A stretch of DNA of 50,381 bases from Brooklawnia sp050943675 (GTDB lineage: Bacteria; Actinomycetota; Actinomycetes; Propionibacteriales; Propionibacteriaceae), in the NCBI GenBank assembly GCA_050943675.1, contig JBMNPP010000001.1, positions 1 through 50,381 on the forward strand, in the 5' to 3' direction. The translations under genes were made by a program, and so were the position numbers. Positions 26,489-34,076 of this stretch are shown piece after piece. A model generated the notes under the pieces. The model had not been told where the DNA came from and ran no database searches. It saw nothing but the letters and a program-made list of their open reading frames with translations. Position 1 is the first letter of the stretch; each line of letters starts with the position of its first letter.

Positions 26489-27211
26489 ATGCGAATAGAA
26501 GTCTGGTCAGATGTGGTCTGCCCGTTCTGCTACATCGGCAAGCGCGAGCTGGAAGCGGCTTTGGCCGACTTCGAGCACGCCGACAAGGTCGAGGTGGTCT
26601 ACCGCTCCTTCGAGCTCGACCCGGAAGCCGCTACCACCGGTGAACCGCTCGTCGAACACCTGACAAGCAAGTACTCCATGACCCCGGAACAGGTCACCAG
26701 CCAGAACGACCAGCTGGCTGCCCGTGCCGCTGATGTCGGTCTGGAATTCAACTGGCAACAGGCCCGGACGTCCAACACCCTGGACGCCCACCGCCTGGTC
26801 AAGCTGGCCGAGACCGAGGGTCTTGCCGCGCAGGCCACCGAGCGGCTGATGAACGCCTACTTCACTGACGCCGAAGTTGTCAGCGAGCATGACACCCTGG
26901 TGCGCGTCGGCACCGAGATCGGCCTTGACGCCGAACGGGTCCGCGCCATGCTGGGCACCACCGAGTACGCCGAAGACGTGCGTGCCGACCAGCAGCAGGC
27001 GATGGGCTACGGCATCCAGGGCGTGCCATTCTTCCTCTTCGAGGGTCAGTGGGCCGTCAGTGGCGCACAACCTGCCGAGATGTTCAGCGAGGCACTGCAG
27101 ACGGTCTGGGATGAGACCACTCGCCCACAGCTGATCACGATCGGGGAGGAGTTCTCCGGTGGCGGCGGCGGTTCGTGTGGTTGCGGTGGCTGCGGCTGCG
27201 GCGCCAAGTGA
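26489..27211 (+). CDS. DsbA/FrnE-family thioredoxin-like oxidoreductase with Cys-Gly tail
   Basis: A 240-residue cytoplasmic DsbA-fold protein. MRIEVWSDVVCPFCYIGKRE carries the CxxC at residues 11-14; FNWQQARTSNTLDAHRL and GIQGVPFFLFEGQWAVSGAQ (cis-Pro loop VP) match the FrnE subgroup. There is no signal peptide. ATG 26489 is preceded by AAAGG; a TTG two codons earlier is less likely. The last about 18 residues, after EEFSGG, are nearly all Gly and Cys (SCGCGGCGCGAK), a tail with four Cys that could bind metal or take part in thiol exchange. Strong bidirectional terminator downstream. Confidence 0.9.
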   Translation: MRIEVWSDVVCPFCYIGKRELEAALADFEHADKVEVVYRSFELDPEAATTGEPLVEHLTSKYSMTPEQVTSQNDQLAARAADVGLEFNWQQARTSNTLDAHRLVKLAETEGLAAQATERLMNAYFTDAEVVSEHDTLVRVGTEIGLDAERVRAMLGTTEYAEDVRADQQQAMGYGIQGVPFFLFEGQWAVSGAQPAEMFSEALQTVWDETTRPQLITIGEEFSGGGGGSCGCGGCGCGAK

Positions 27212-27238
27212 TGCCGCATTGACCGAGTAAGCACTTGG

Positions 27239-27277
27239 ACAAACCCATGACCCCGGACTCGCGGGTCATGGGTTTGT
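27239..27277. terminator. bidirectional hairpin terminator
   Basis: A perfect 15-bp stem (ACAAACCCATGACCC / GGGTCATGGGTTTGT) with a 9-base loop lies between convergent genes ending at 27211 and 27284. T-rich bases follow the stem on both strands (TTTGTTGCTG on plus; the complement of CAAACC on minus). Confidence 0.88.
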
Positions 27278-27283
27278 TGCTGT

Positions 27284-27973
27284 CTACCCGGTGGCCAGCC
27301 TGTAGCTGGGTTCGACCCGCTTGAAGTGGCCGATCACCCGGGCAGTGATGGGCATGACCAGCAGTTCGACCGCCACCTTCCACACGTAGCCGAACAGCAC
27401 GTAGTTGGCCCACTGGGCGAGGCTGTCGATACCGATCACGCCCGCTGCGATGGTGCAGAAGATGATGGTGTCGATCGCCTCACCGACCCCGGTGGACGAG
27501 ATCATCCGCCGATAGAGCCGCGACTCGTGGTCGCGGCGTTTCCCCAGCCACATGATGAACGAGTTGGCGCTCTGCCCCGCCGCGAACCCGAGCAGGCTGG
27601 CCAGGACGATCTGCCAGACGGGCCCCAGTGCGACCTCGAGGGCCTGCTGCTTGGCGACACCGAAATCGTCGTCGAAGCCGGGCAGCCAGATGACCAGGGC
27701 GAAGAAGAGTACTGCGATCAGGTTGGCCAGGAATCCGGTGATGATCGCTTGCCGGGCAGCCCTGGGCCCATACACCTCGGTGATCACATCACCCAGGATG
27801 TAGGCGAATGGGAACAGGAAGAACGCCCCATCGGTGATGACCGGCCCCAGCACCACCCCCTTGGTGGCCCCGATGGAGGACAGCACCACCACCAGCACGA
27901 ACCCGGCGAGCAGCGTGGCGAACCTGCCCGACCCGATGGCGGCATAGTTGACCTGCTGCGACTGCTCACTCAC
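27284..27973 (-). CDS. queuosine precursor transporter (YhhQ family)
   Basis: A 229-residue protein with about six membrane helices. VVLSSIGATKGVVLGPVITD, FLFPFAYILGDVITEVYGPR and SANSFIMWLGKRRDHESRLY followed by GVGEAIDTIIFCTIA match the VUT/YhhQ family that imports 7-deazaguanine precursors of queuosine. GTG 27973 is chosen because it gives the usual short N-terminus and avoids overlap with the divergent NYN gene at 28034; an ATG at 28057 is in frame but would overlap it. No clear ribosome site precedes either, so the start is uncertain. Confidence 0.85.
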   Translation of the reverse strand: MSEQSQQVNYAAIGSGRFATLLAGFVLVVVLSSIGATKGVVLGPVITDGAFFLFPFAYILGDVITEVYGPRAARQAIITGFLANLIAVLFFALVIWLPGFDDDFGVAKQQALEVALGPVWQIVLASLLGFAAGQSANSFIMWLGKRRDHESRLYRRMISSTGVGEAIDTIIFCTIAAGVIGIDSLAQWANYVLFGYVWKVAVELLVMPITARVIGHFKRVEPSYRLATG

Positions 27974-28033
27974 GATCGGCAAGTCTATGCCGCTGCCGTT
28001 GGGGGCCGTCCCGGGCGCGTCTAGAGTTGGGGC

Positions 28034-28825
28034 GTGACTGAAACTCCTGTGCACCATGACCCTGTTGGTTCGACGCGCATCGCCGTCCTTATCGACTGCG
28101 ACAACGTATCTGCAAGCCACGCAGCGGCGGTGCTGGAGGAATTGGCGACCTACGGCCGCCCCACGGTCAAGCGCGCATATGGCGACTGGACGACCAACCA
28201 ATTGAGCGGCTGGAAGCATGAACTCAACCGTCTGGCTATCCAGCCGATCCAGCAGTTCAGCTACACCACCGGCAAGAACGCCACCGATTCAGCACTCATC
28301 ATCGACGCCATGGACCTGCTGCACCAGGGCCATGTGGAGGCCTTCGCCCTGGTCTCCTCCGATTCCGACTTCACCCGGCTGGCCTCCCGGTTGCGTGAAT
28401 CAGGCAAGCGCGTCTACGGGCTGGGAGCCCGCAAGACACCCGAATCACTGCGCAAGGCCGTCGACCAGTTCATCTACCTCGAACTGCTCGACCACGAACT
28501 CGAGGGCCGCACCAACGGAACAGGACGGACGACCAGCGCGGGAACGGCTGCCGAGGCCCCCGACACCGAGCGTCCCGGCAGCGGCATCAACCTGCACAGC
28601 GCGATGGTCAAGGCCGTCAACGCCACCAGCGACGACGACGGCTGGGTGAACCTCGGCGTGCTGGGCCAGCACCTCAACCGGGCGCACACCGACTTCGATT
28701 CCCGCGATTTCGGCCACCGCAAACTCAGCACCCTGGTAGCTGCCCAGCCCTACCTTGAGACCCGCACCGACCAAGGCGTCATGCAGGTGCGCATCAAACA
28801 GTCCCGCGGACGCTCGGACCGCTAG
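28034..28825 (+). CDS. NYN-domain (PIN-like) protein with C-terminal LOTUS-like domain
   Basis: A 263-residue protein. Residues 16-160 form an NYN domain: RIAVLIDCDNVSASHAAAVL (Asp21, Asp23), GKNATDSALIIDAMDLL and FALVSSDSDFTRLASRLRES supply the acidic metal-binding residues of a predicted RNA nuclease. After a linker (165-185), residues 187-258 (LHSAMVKAVNA to TRTDQGVMQVRIK) look like an OST-HTH/LOTUS RNA-binding domain. This two-domain form is common in bacteria with unknown RNA targets. The last about 160 bases are duplicated 364 bases downstream. GTG start; the opposite strand gene begins 60 bases away. Confidence 0.87.
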   Translation: MTETPVHHDPVGSTRIAVLIDCDNVSASHAAAVLEELATYGRPTVKRAYGDWTTNQLSGWKHELNRLAIQPIQQFSYTTGKNATDSALIIDAMDLLHQGHVEAFALVSSDSDFTRLASRLRESGKRVYGLGARKTPESLRKAVDQFIYLELLDHELEGRTNGTGRTTSAGTAAEAPDTERPGSGINLHSAMVKAVNATSDDDGWVNLGVLGQHLNRAHTDFDSRDFGHRKLSTLVAAQPYLETRTDQGVMQVRIKQSRGRSDR

Positions 28826-29023
28826 ACCCGCCTCCGGTCACGGATTGGCGATGGGGCTTCGATTGACACCAGATCCCATTGTGAAGTGGACTTTCCGACC
28901 GGCCCCGAAGAACTGGATCACGGCGCTGAGGCAGCCTTTAGCTGCGACCTGGCCGGATTCGTCCAAGCCGGGTGCGCCGCTGGCGTCTTGACACACCCGC
29001 ATGGCTATCCTCCCAAGAGAAAT
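28826..29023. other. gene-free stretch with a possible gene remnant
   Basis: No intact gene. Around 28886-28960 on the plus strand one frame reads GPEELDHGAEAAFSCDLA, which resembles APEELDHDADVAIRACRD in the lipoprotein at 32671-33237. This may be decayed coding DNA of that family, but the match is short. Confidence 0.3.
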
Positions 29024-29189
29024 GCCCGGCCAACACCCCAACCGGGCACACACCGACTTCGATTCCCGCGATTTCGGCCACCGCAAACCCAGCAACCTGG
29101 TAGCTGCCCAGCCCTACCTGGAGACCCGCACCGACCAAGGCGTCACACAGGTCCGCATCCAACAGTCCCGCGCACGCTCGGACCGCTGG
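29024..29189 (+). pseudogene. duplicated 3' fragment of the NYN gene
   Basis: Bases 29026-29188 align without gaps to 28662-28824 at a fixed offset of 364, with roughly 93% identity over the clearest 150 bases by eye. The reading frame is kept (HTDFDSRDFGHRK, VAAQPYLETRTDQGV) but the stop TAG has become TGG and the frame runs on into the palindromic element. Only the end of the LOTUS-like domain is present, so it is not a working gene. Confidence 0.85.
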
Positions 29190-29230
29190 ACCGATTGGAC
29201 CCCAGACTGCGCATCCGTCGTCGGCAGCAG

Positions 29231-29310
29231 AACGGGATTGGCGCACCCCAGACGACCCTTTTCCACTGTTAGGGGTCCGAAATCGCGGCCTGGGGTGCGC
29301 AGATCCCGTT
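29231..29310 (+). repeat. 80-bp palindromic element, copy A
   Basis: Arms of about 25 bases (AACGGGATTGGCGCACCCCA at the left, its near-complement ending CAGATCCCGTT at the right) enclose a 30-base centre. The same 80-base structure occurs at 30835-30914 and 36648-36727. This copy sits between convergent genes, 43 bases after the duplicated NYN fragment. Confidence 0.9.
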
Positions 29311-29474
29311 TCGGCCGGCTCTACCAGGCCCTGGACATCACGTCAGGGCGTCCGCTGCCCGGATGAGGGCCAAGTGGCCGAACGCTGGCGGGACCATCGA
29401 TGGGCGGTAATGCCGGACGAAGCCATACCCGTCGACCAACTCGTCCTTGATCCGCGCCACGGTGGGTGTGGTGA

Positions 29475-30173
29475 CTATCTCTCTTCCAGTGCGAACCCCG
29501 CGGCAGCCTCCGCGTGAATCTGCGCGGTCGGGAACAATGGCACGGCAAGGTCGTCCTGGCCGATCAGCAGTTCGATCTCGGTGCAACCAGCGATGACGCC
29601 CTCGGCGCCCCGGGCGGTGAGGGCATCAATGATCTCCAGATACGCCCGCTTGGAGTCGGGTTTGATCAGCCCGCGCACCAACTCCTGGTAGATCACGTCG
29701 TGGACGCGTGCACGCTCCGGCTCGGTGGGTACCATGACCGTCAGGCCGTGGCTGTCTCGCAACCGACCGGCGTAGAAGTCCTGCTCCATGGTGTAACGGG
29801 TGCCGAGCAACGCGACGACCTGCACTCCGCTTGCCTTCACTGCCCGGGCCGTGGCATCGGCGATGTGGATGACCGGTACATCTATCGCGGCCTGCACGGT
29901 GTCGGCCAGCCGGTGCATCGTGTTCGTGCAGATGACGATGCCCTCAGCCCCGCCCGCGACCAGATCGCTGGCGGCCGCCGCCAGCACCTGCCCGGCTTCG
30001 TCCCATCGACCGGCCATCTGCAACGCCTCAATATCGGCGAAGTTGAACGACCGGATTAGCAAGTCGGCCGACGCAACGCCGCCGAGCTTGTCGCGCACGT
30101 ACCGGTTGATGATGCGCTCGTACTCAACCGATGATTCCCAGGACATCCCACCCAGCAGACCGAGCCTCTTCAC
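29475..30173 (-). CDS. aspartate/glutamate racemase family protein
   Basis: A 232-residue protein started at GTG 30173 (KRLGLLGGMSWESSVEYER). EGIVICTNTMHRLADTV holds the first catalytic Cys and GAEGVIAGCTEIELLIGQDD the second, as in the two-Cys Asp/Glu racemase family; both are present. Members interconvert D- and L-aspartate or glutamate, or act as hydantoin racemases. LGLLGGMSWESS and CTNTMH favour the aspartate racemase branch. It is monocistronic. Ribosome site is weak, so the exact start is moderately certain. Confidence 0.87.
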   Translation of the reverse strand: MKRLGLLGGMSWESSVEYERIINRYVRDKLGGVASADLLIRSFNFADIEALQMAGRWDEAGQVLAAAASDLVAGGAEGIVICTNTMHRLADTVQAAIDVPVIHIADATARAVKASGVQVVALLGTRYTMEQDFYAGRLRDSHGLTVMVPTEPERARVHDVIYQELVRGLIKPDSKRAYLEIIDALTARGAEGVIAGCTEIELLIGQDDLAVPLFPTAQIHAEAAAGFALEER

Positions 30174-30294
30174 ACCGACCACCGTACGCGGCCGGTGCCG
30201 GATCACAATGCTCGTTGCGGGCTCCTGGTTGCTCGCCTGCCTGATTGCCCGGAGTTAGTGTTGAGCATCAACAGCACACCGTGAGGAGCCACAA

Positions 30295-30687
30295 GTGAAG
30301 CTCATCAACGTTGCCGCCGGGCTCGCACTCGGCATCCCATTCGCTTTCCTGGGCTACGAGGCTGTCGCCGAGCCCGGCGTGCGGGTCGGCATGGCCACCA
30401 AGTTCGGCATCCCCGAGGAGTACGCCGAGACCGCTGTGCGCATCAACGGTGCAGTCATGGCGCTGGGCGGCGTTTCGGTCGCGACCGGGATCCTCCCGCG
30501 GCTCGGTGCACTGGGTGTGGCCGCGTCAATGGTCCCGACCACGCTGGCGGGCCACGCCTTCTGGAATGACACCGACCCCACCACCAAGGCACTGAACCGA
30601 ATCCAGTTCATGAAGAACCTCGGGCTGATCGGCGGGATGCTCGCGATCGCCGGGCGTCGGGGCAAGTGCGGTTGTCGACGCGACTGA
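30295..30687 (+). CDS. DoxX-like small membrane protein
   Basis: A 130-residue protein with about four hydrophobic segments (VAAGLALGIPFAFLGYEAVA; AVMALGGVSVATGIL; LGVAASMVPTTLAG; LGLIGGMLAIAG) and the DoxX-type FWNDTDPTTKALNRIQFMKN loop. The C-terminal tail RRGKCGCRR has two Cys. The DoxX family is broadly linked to redox and stress functions; no specific role is claimed. GTG 30295 follows GAGGAG by 7 bases. Confidence 0.78.
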   Translation: MKLINVAAGLALGIPFAFLGYEAVAEPGVRVGMATKFGIPEEYAETAVRINGAVMALGGVSVATGILPRLGALGVAASMVPTTLAGHAFWNDTDPTTKALNRIQFMKNLGLIGGMLAIAGRRGKCGCRRD

Positions 30688-30748
30688 TCGACAAGGATTC
30701 CTGCTGGCCGGGTGGGATCCAGAGGATTGCCTCTGCAAGGCGATACGC

Positions 30749-30788
30749 CAGTGCGCATCAAACAACCCCGCCGAAGCTCGCACCCTTG
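30749..30788 (+). repeat. short NYN 3'-end-like fragment
   Basis: GTGCGCATCAAACA-x-CCCGC followed by GCTCG matches the last 40 bases of the NYN gene (from 28788). It stands 46 bases before palindrome copy B, as the longer fragment stands 43 bases before copy A. The rest of 30688-31016 shows no gene. Confidence 0.5.
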
Positions 30789-30834
30789 GATGAGGCAAGG
30801 CCTCAGGCCGCCGGGCACCCATCGTCGGCAATAG

Positions 30835-30914
30835 AACGGGATTTGCGCACCGCAGATGACCCCTTCGACTGTTTTGGGGCCCGAAATCGTCGTCTAGGGT
30901 GCGCCAATCCCGAT
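30835..30914 (+). repeat. 80-bp palindromic element, copy B
   Basis: It has the same length and arm pattern as copy A (AACGGGATTTGCGCACCGCA ... TAGGGTGCGCCAATCCCG) and shares its centre (ACTGTT, GGGG, CCGAAATCG). It lies between two rightward genes, 148 bases after the DoxX-like gene. The arms carry several mismatches, so it looks like an older copy than C. Confidence 0.87.
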
Positions 30915-31016
30915 TCGGTCGGTCAAACACGCCTGCAGGGCAGCCCGGACTTCCGTACGCAGGGGCATCGGCGTGCAGCGTAGGTAGGCTGGGCGGCAGA
31001 CGAAGGGACACAGCCG

Positions 31017-32390
31017 ATGGGCACAGTCATTCCGTTCCCGGCTCAGGGTGGTGACCAATCCTGGGCAGACCTGTTCGATCCGGGTAACCGGCCGCGCCCG
31101 GAACTGCTGCCGCCCCGCGAGACGAGGGTCACCTATGTCGTCAGGGTTGACCTGGATGATGCGCAGCCACCCATCTGGCGTCGCTTGCGGCTGACCAGCG
31201 ATCTCGACCTTGAAACGCTCCACCTCGTGTTGCAGGTCGCGATGGGCTGGACGAATTCGCACCTGCACCACTTCCAGATGGGACCGGACACCAAAGACTT
31301 CCAGATGATGCCGTTCGGCACCGACTACGACGAGGAATCCGACTGGGCAGAGGATGTCCACGAACGGGACGTTCGCCTCGACCAGGTGCTCGCAAAGCCG
31401 GGCCAGCGGTTGTTCTATGAGTACGACTTCGGCGACGGTTGGCAGCACACGATACGGCTCGAAAAGGTGGAGCCCTGGCAGGACGATTCCCCGGACGCCT
31501 TGTGCGTCGAAGGGCGCAGAGCCTGTCCTCCCGAGGACGTCGGTGGCATCGGCGGGTATGAAGAAACCCTTGCTGCGCTCAGGGGTGAGCCTGGCCCCGA
31601 TCCCGAATGGACGAAACAGTTGCTCGACTGGCTGCCGCCCGGCTACGACCCAGAGCACTTCGACGTCGACGAGGTGAACAAGGTGTTGGCGCGCCCGCCG
31701 CTCGACCTCGACGCCTGGCACCCCGGGCTCACGCGACTGCTCAGGCAGCCCAACCTGACGTTGTCGCCGCTGGCACGATTGATCTTCGATGCCACTGCCG
31801 AGGCGGTCGAACTCACCGAAGAAGAGCTGTTGGTCGCAACTCATCGCTATCGACACCTGGTCGCCGCCGTTGGTGAGGGAGTGAAACTCACCCAGGCCGG
31901 ATACCTGCCGCCGGCCGTGGTCAGCCAATTGTTCGACGACCTCGGCCTGGAGAAGTTCTGGCGCTCGGCCGGCAACCGGGAAGTGCAGACACTGCCAGTG
32001 CTGACGCTGCGCCAATCAGCCACCGACCTCGGATTACTGCGCAAGCAGCACGGCAAACTGCTGCCAACGGCGGCCGGACGCCGCCTGGCCGACGACGCTG
32101 GTCGCCTATTCGAGCACATCCGCAGCCGCCTGCCGCTCGGCCGCCGGGATTCCGACCAGGACGCCGGCCTGCTCGCACTGCTGTACGCCGCCGGCGGGCA
32201 TGACCTCTACGATCAACTCGAGTCCGCCGCCGAAGCATTCGGCAGCCTGGGTTGGCAGTCCTCGGTGTCGCTCCAACAGGCTTTGTGGTACTCAGCGGCA
32301 CCAACCCGCGACGTACTCGACCACCTGATTGGGCGTCCTGCGAACCCCGGCACCCGCACCCGAATCGCCCGGGCCCTGATCAGCCGCTGA
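31017..32390 (+). CDS. plasmid pRiA4b ORF-3 family protein
   Basis: A 457-residue protein. Residues 35-205 match the pRiA4b ORF-3-like domain: YVVRVDLDDAQPPIWRRLRL, LETLHLVLQVAMGWTNSHLH, FYEYDFGDGWQHTIRLEKV and CPPEDVGGIGGYE. The remaining about 250 residues are helical with winged-helix-like stretches (LTQAGYLPPAVVSQLFDDL) of unknown role. The family is widespread on plasmids and chromosomes and has no established biochemical function. ATG 31017 follows AAGGGA. No transposase or terminal repeats accompany it. Confidence 0.83.
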   Translation: MGTVIPFPAQGGDQSWADLFDPGNRPRPELLPPRETRVTYVVRVDLDDAQPPIWRRLRLTSDLDLETLHLVLQVAMGWTNSHLHHFQMGPDTKDFQMMPFGTDYDEESDWAEDVHERDVRLDQVLAKPGQRLFYEYDFGDGWQHTIRLEKVEPWQDDSPDALCVEGRRACPPEDVGGIGGYEETLAALRGEPGPDPEWTKQLLDWLPPGYDPEHFDVDEVNKVLARPPLDLDAWHPGLTRLLRQPNLTLSPLARLIFDATAEAVELTEEELLVATHRYRHLVAAVGEGVKLTQAGYLPPAVVSQLFDDLGLEKFWRSAGNREVQTLPVLTLRQSATDLGLLRKQHGKLLPTAAGRRLADDAGRLFEHIRSRLPLGRRDSDQDAGLLALLYAAGGHDLYDQLESAAEAFGSLGWQSSVSLQQALWYSAAPTRDVLDHLIGRPANPGTRTRIARALISR

Positions 32391-32670
32391 CCGACCAGGG
32401 GGTCCTTGCGCTTCCCCGGGGGCACCACGCCTGCGTGGCGTTCCTCCCGCGAACCCGGACCTGTTTCATGCCTGCTTCAACCAGTTCCAGTTGGATCACC
32501 GGGCGTCCGGCCAACCATGTACGCCACGGTGGTGCGCAACCCCTGTTCTGGTGGGTTGGGCCCCGCTTGCTGCGCAGTTATCCACGGACCCGGTGGCCGA
32601 GTTGCTCATTCCTGCTTGTCAGAGGCATCATGTGGGGGTCGGTCAAATCTCACCCCCATTGGAGGTCGAC
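32391..32670. other. gene-free stretch upstream of the exported-protein cassette
   Basis: About 280 bases without a convincing gene; in-frame extensions of the next gene into it lack coding character. It probably contains the promoter of the three-gene cassette, but no clear -35/-10 pair was found. Confidence 0.35.
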
Positions 32671-33237
32671 ATGGTTTCACGTCGAACCCTGCGCACAACA
32701 ATCGCACTCACCCTGGCACTCGCCCTGGCCGGATGCGGAACCCCCACGCACTCTCAAACACCCACCCCGCTCGAACCAGGCCCCGTGGTGACACCGAGCC
32801 CCACCCCGGACACGGACGCCCTCTACGCCGAAGCAGAACGGGTAATCCTGGCAGCCAACAAGCTGGAAGAGGCGTACTTGCTGGACGCCGACAACAAGCA
32901 ATACCCGCCAGGCCTGACGGAGTTCTTCGCAGACCCCTACCTGGAGGCGAGCAAACGAGACTACGCGACAATAAAAGGGTTGGGATACAGAACCCCACCC
33001 GGGGCGGAGGTGCGCAGCAGATTCCAGCAGGCGCCGGAGGAACTCGACCATGACGCTGACGTTGCCATTCGAGCTTGCCGGGACACCACAGACGCCCCCT
33101 TCATTGATGAACACGGGACAGTCACCTCCCCGGGAAACCTCTCGCTATGGGTGTTCCTACTCAAGGACTTTGACGGTCAACTGAAGCTCTTCGGAGCCAC
33201 AGCCTACGGTGAGGTGGAACAGTGTCCTTTCGAATAA
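32671..33237 (+). CDS. small lipoprotein of unknown function
   Basis: A 188-residue protein started at ATG 32671, 5 bases after GGAGG. MVSRRTLRTTIALTLALALA leads to the lipobox LAGC (Cys at about residue 22), then a Thr/Pro linker. The mature domain begins YAEAERVILAANKLEEAYLL and has paired Cys residues (ACRD; EQCPFE). No family was recognised with confidence. It overlaps the next gene by 16 bases. The cassette 32671-34060 is more A-rich and uses more AAA, ACA and AGA codons than its neighbours, which hints at a different origin. Confidence 0.75.
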   Translation: MVSRRTLRTTIALTLALALAGCGTPTHSQTPTPLEPGPVVTPSPTPDTDALYAEAERVILAANKLEEAYLLDADNKQYPPGLTEFFADPYLEASKRDYATIKGLGYRTPPGAEVRSRFQQAPEELDHDADVAIRACRDTTDAPFIDEHGTVTSPGNLSLWVFLLKDFDGQLKLFGATAYGEVEQCPFE

Positions 33238-33665
33238 TTCAAGCCGTTTTGCCACTGATTATTGCCATCATGTTCGCGCCGCAGATTCATGCGGACACGA
33301 CCCCTCCCATAGAGCCCGATGGCAAATCCCAGATTACGGCCGTCGGGGGTGGATTTGGTTCTACGGCGTGGGCCGAGGCAAGGATCCCTGCACCTACCGG
33401 GAGCGACCAGGCGCCGATTCAAGACTCGGTCGGCGGGACACAAGCCGATCAGACCTTCGGCCCGTGGGAATACTTCGACTATCAGGGCCTAAGAGGAGGC
33501 CCGATACCGATGCGCTGCCGAACCATCAACCCGGGGCAACCCGATGAGGACTACTACTGCGAGAGAGTCCGCGACGAGGCACCCACCGAAGAAGAACAAC
33601 TCGCCACCCAGGCCGCCGCCCACGCAGTAGCAGAACTGACCGTCCTACCCCAGCAATCCGGATGA
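33222..33665 (+). CDS. small exported protein of unknown function
   Basis: A 147-residue protein with GTG start 33222 inside the previous gene. FRIIQAVLPLIIAIMFAPQI is a signal peptide, likely cut near IHA-DTT. The mature part is hydrophilic, with two Cys (MRCRTIN and YYCERV) that may pair. No conserved domain recognised. The stop overlaps the next start (ATGA), so the three genes are translationally coupled and probably act together at the cell surface. Confidence 0.7.
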   Translation: MSFRIIQAVLPLIIAIMFAPQIHADTTPPIEPDGKSQITAVGGGFGSTAWAEARIPAPTGSDQAPIQDSVGGTQADQTFGPWEYFDYQGLRGGPIPMRCRTINPGQPDEDYYCERVRDEAPTEEEQLATQAAAHAVAELTVLPQQSG

Positions 33666-34060
33666 GCCCAATGCCCTCCGACAACAAATGGAACGCACTG
33701 GCAGTCGGACTGCCCCTGTGGTTCTGGTGGGACCACCCCGACCAAGTCGGGACCAGCGTCAACCAGGATGACATCCAGATCACCATGACAGCCGAATTGA
33801 CCAGCGTCGACTTCGACTTCGGAGACGACCAAACCAGAAACTGCCGAACCGGATCCTCCCGCCCAGCCGGATACCACCCACTCGTCGAATCCAGCACCTG
33901 CGGCCACAAATACCTGAAGAAGGGCCAATACACGATCACCGCAACCGGCAACTGGGCAGTCACCTGGAACGCCCTGGGCCACAGCGGAACAATCCCACTC
34001 ACCTCCACCGCAACCCTGGACGCACCAGTCAGCGAGTTCGTGGCCGTAGTGGTCGGCTGA
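33662..34060 (+). CDS. PKD-like small protein
   Basis: A 132-residue protein. SVDFDFGDDQTRNC and CGHKYLKKGQYTITATGNWA match the PKD beta-sandwich pattern (WDFGDG-like and H-x-Y-x3-G-x-Y-T-I). The two Cys flank the domain. No signal peptide is visible at the N-terminus (MSPMPSDNKWNALAVGLPLW), although the hydrophobic LAVGLPLWFWW could serve. As the last gene of the cassette it may bind the partner proteins or a surface polymer; this is inference. Confidence 0.65.
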   Translation: MSPMPSDNKWNALAVGLPLWFWWDHPDQVGTSVNQDDIQITMTAELTSVDFDFGDDQTRNCRTGSSRPAGYHPLVESSTCGHKYLKKGQYTITATGNWAVTWNALGHSGTIPLTSTATLDAPVSEFVAVVVG

Positions 34061-34076
34061 CCCCGGTCGACGTGAA

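Noticed and set aside
29338..29586. 82-codon minus-strand frame with GYGFVRHYRPS, faintly like a glycoside hydrolase 15 end
   Set aside because: It overlaps the racemase gene by about 110 bases, and the resemblance covers only a dozen residues.
31017..32390. pRiA4b ORF-3-family gene as evidence of an insertion sequence
   Set aside because: No transposase, terminal repeats or target duplication; the family is common in chromosomes.
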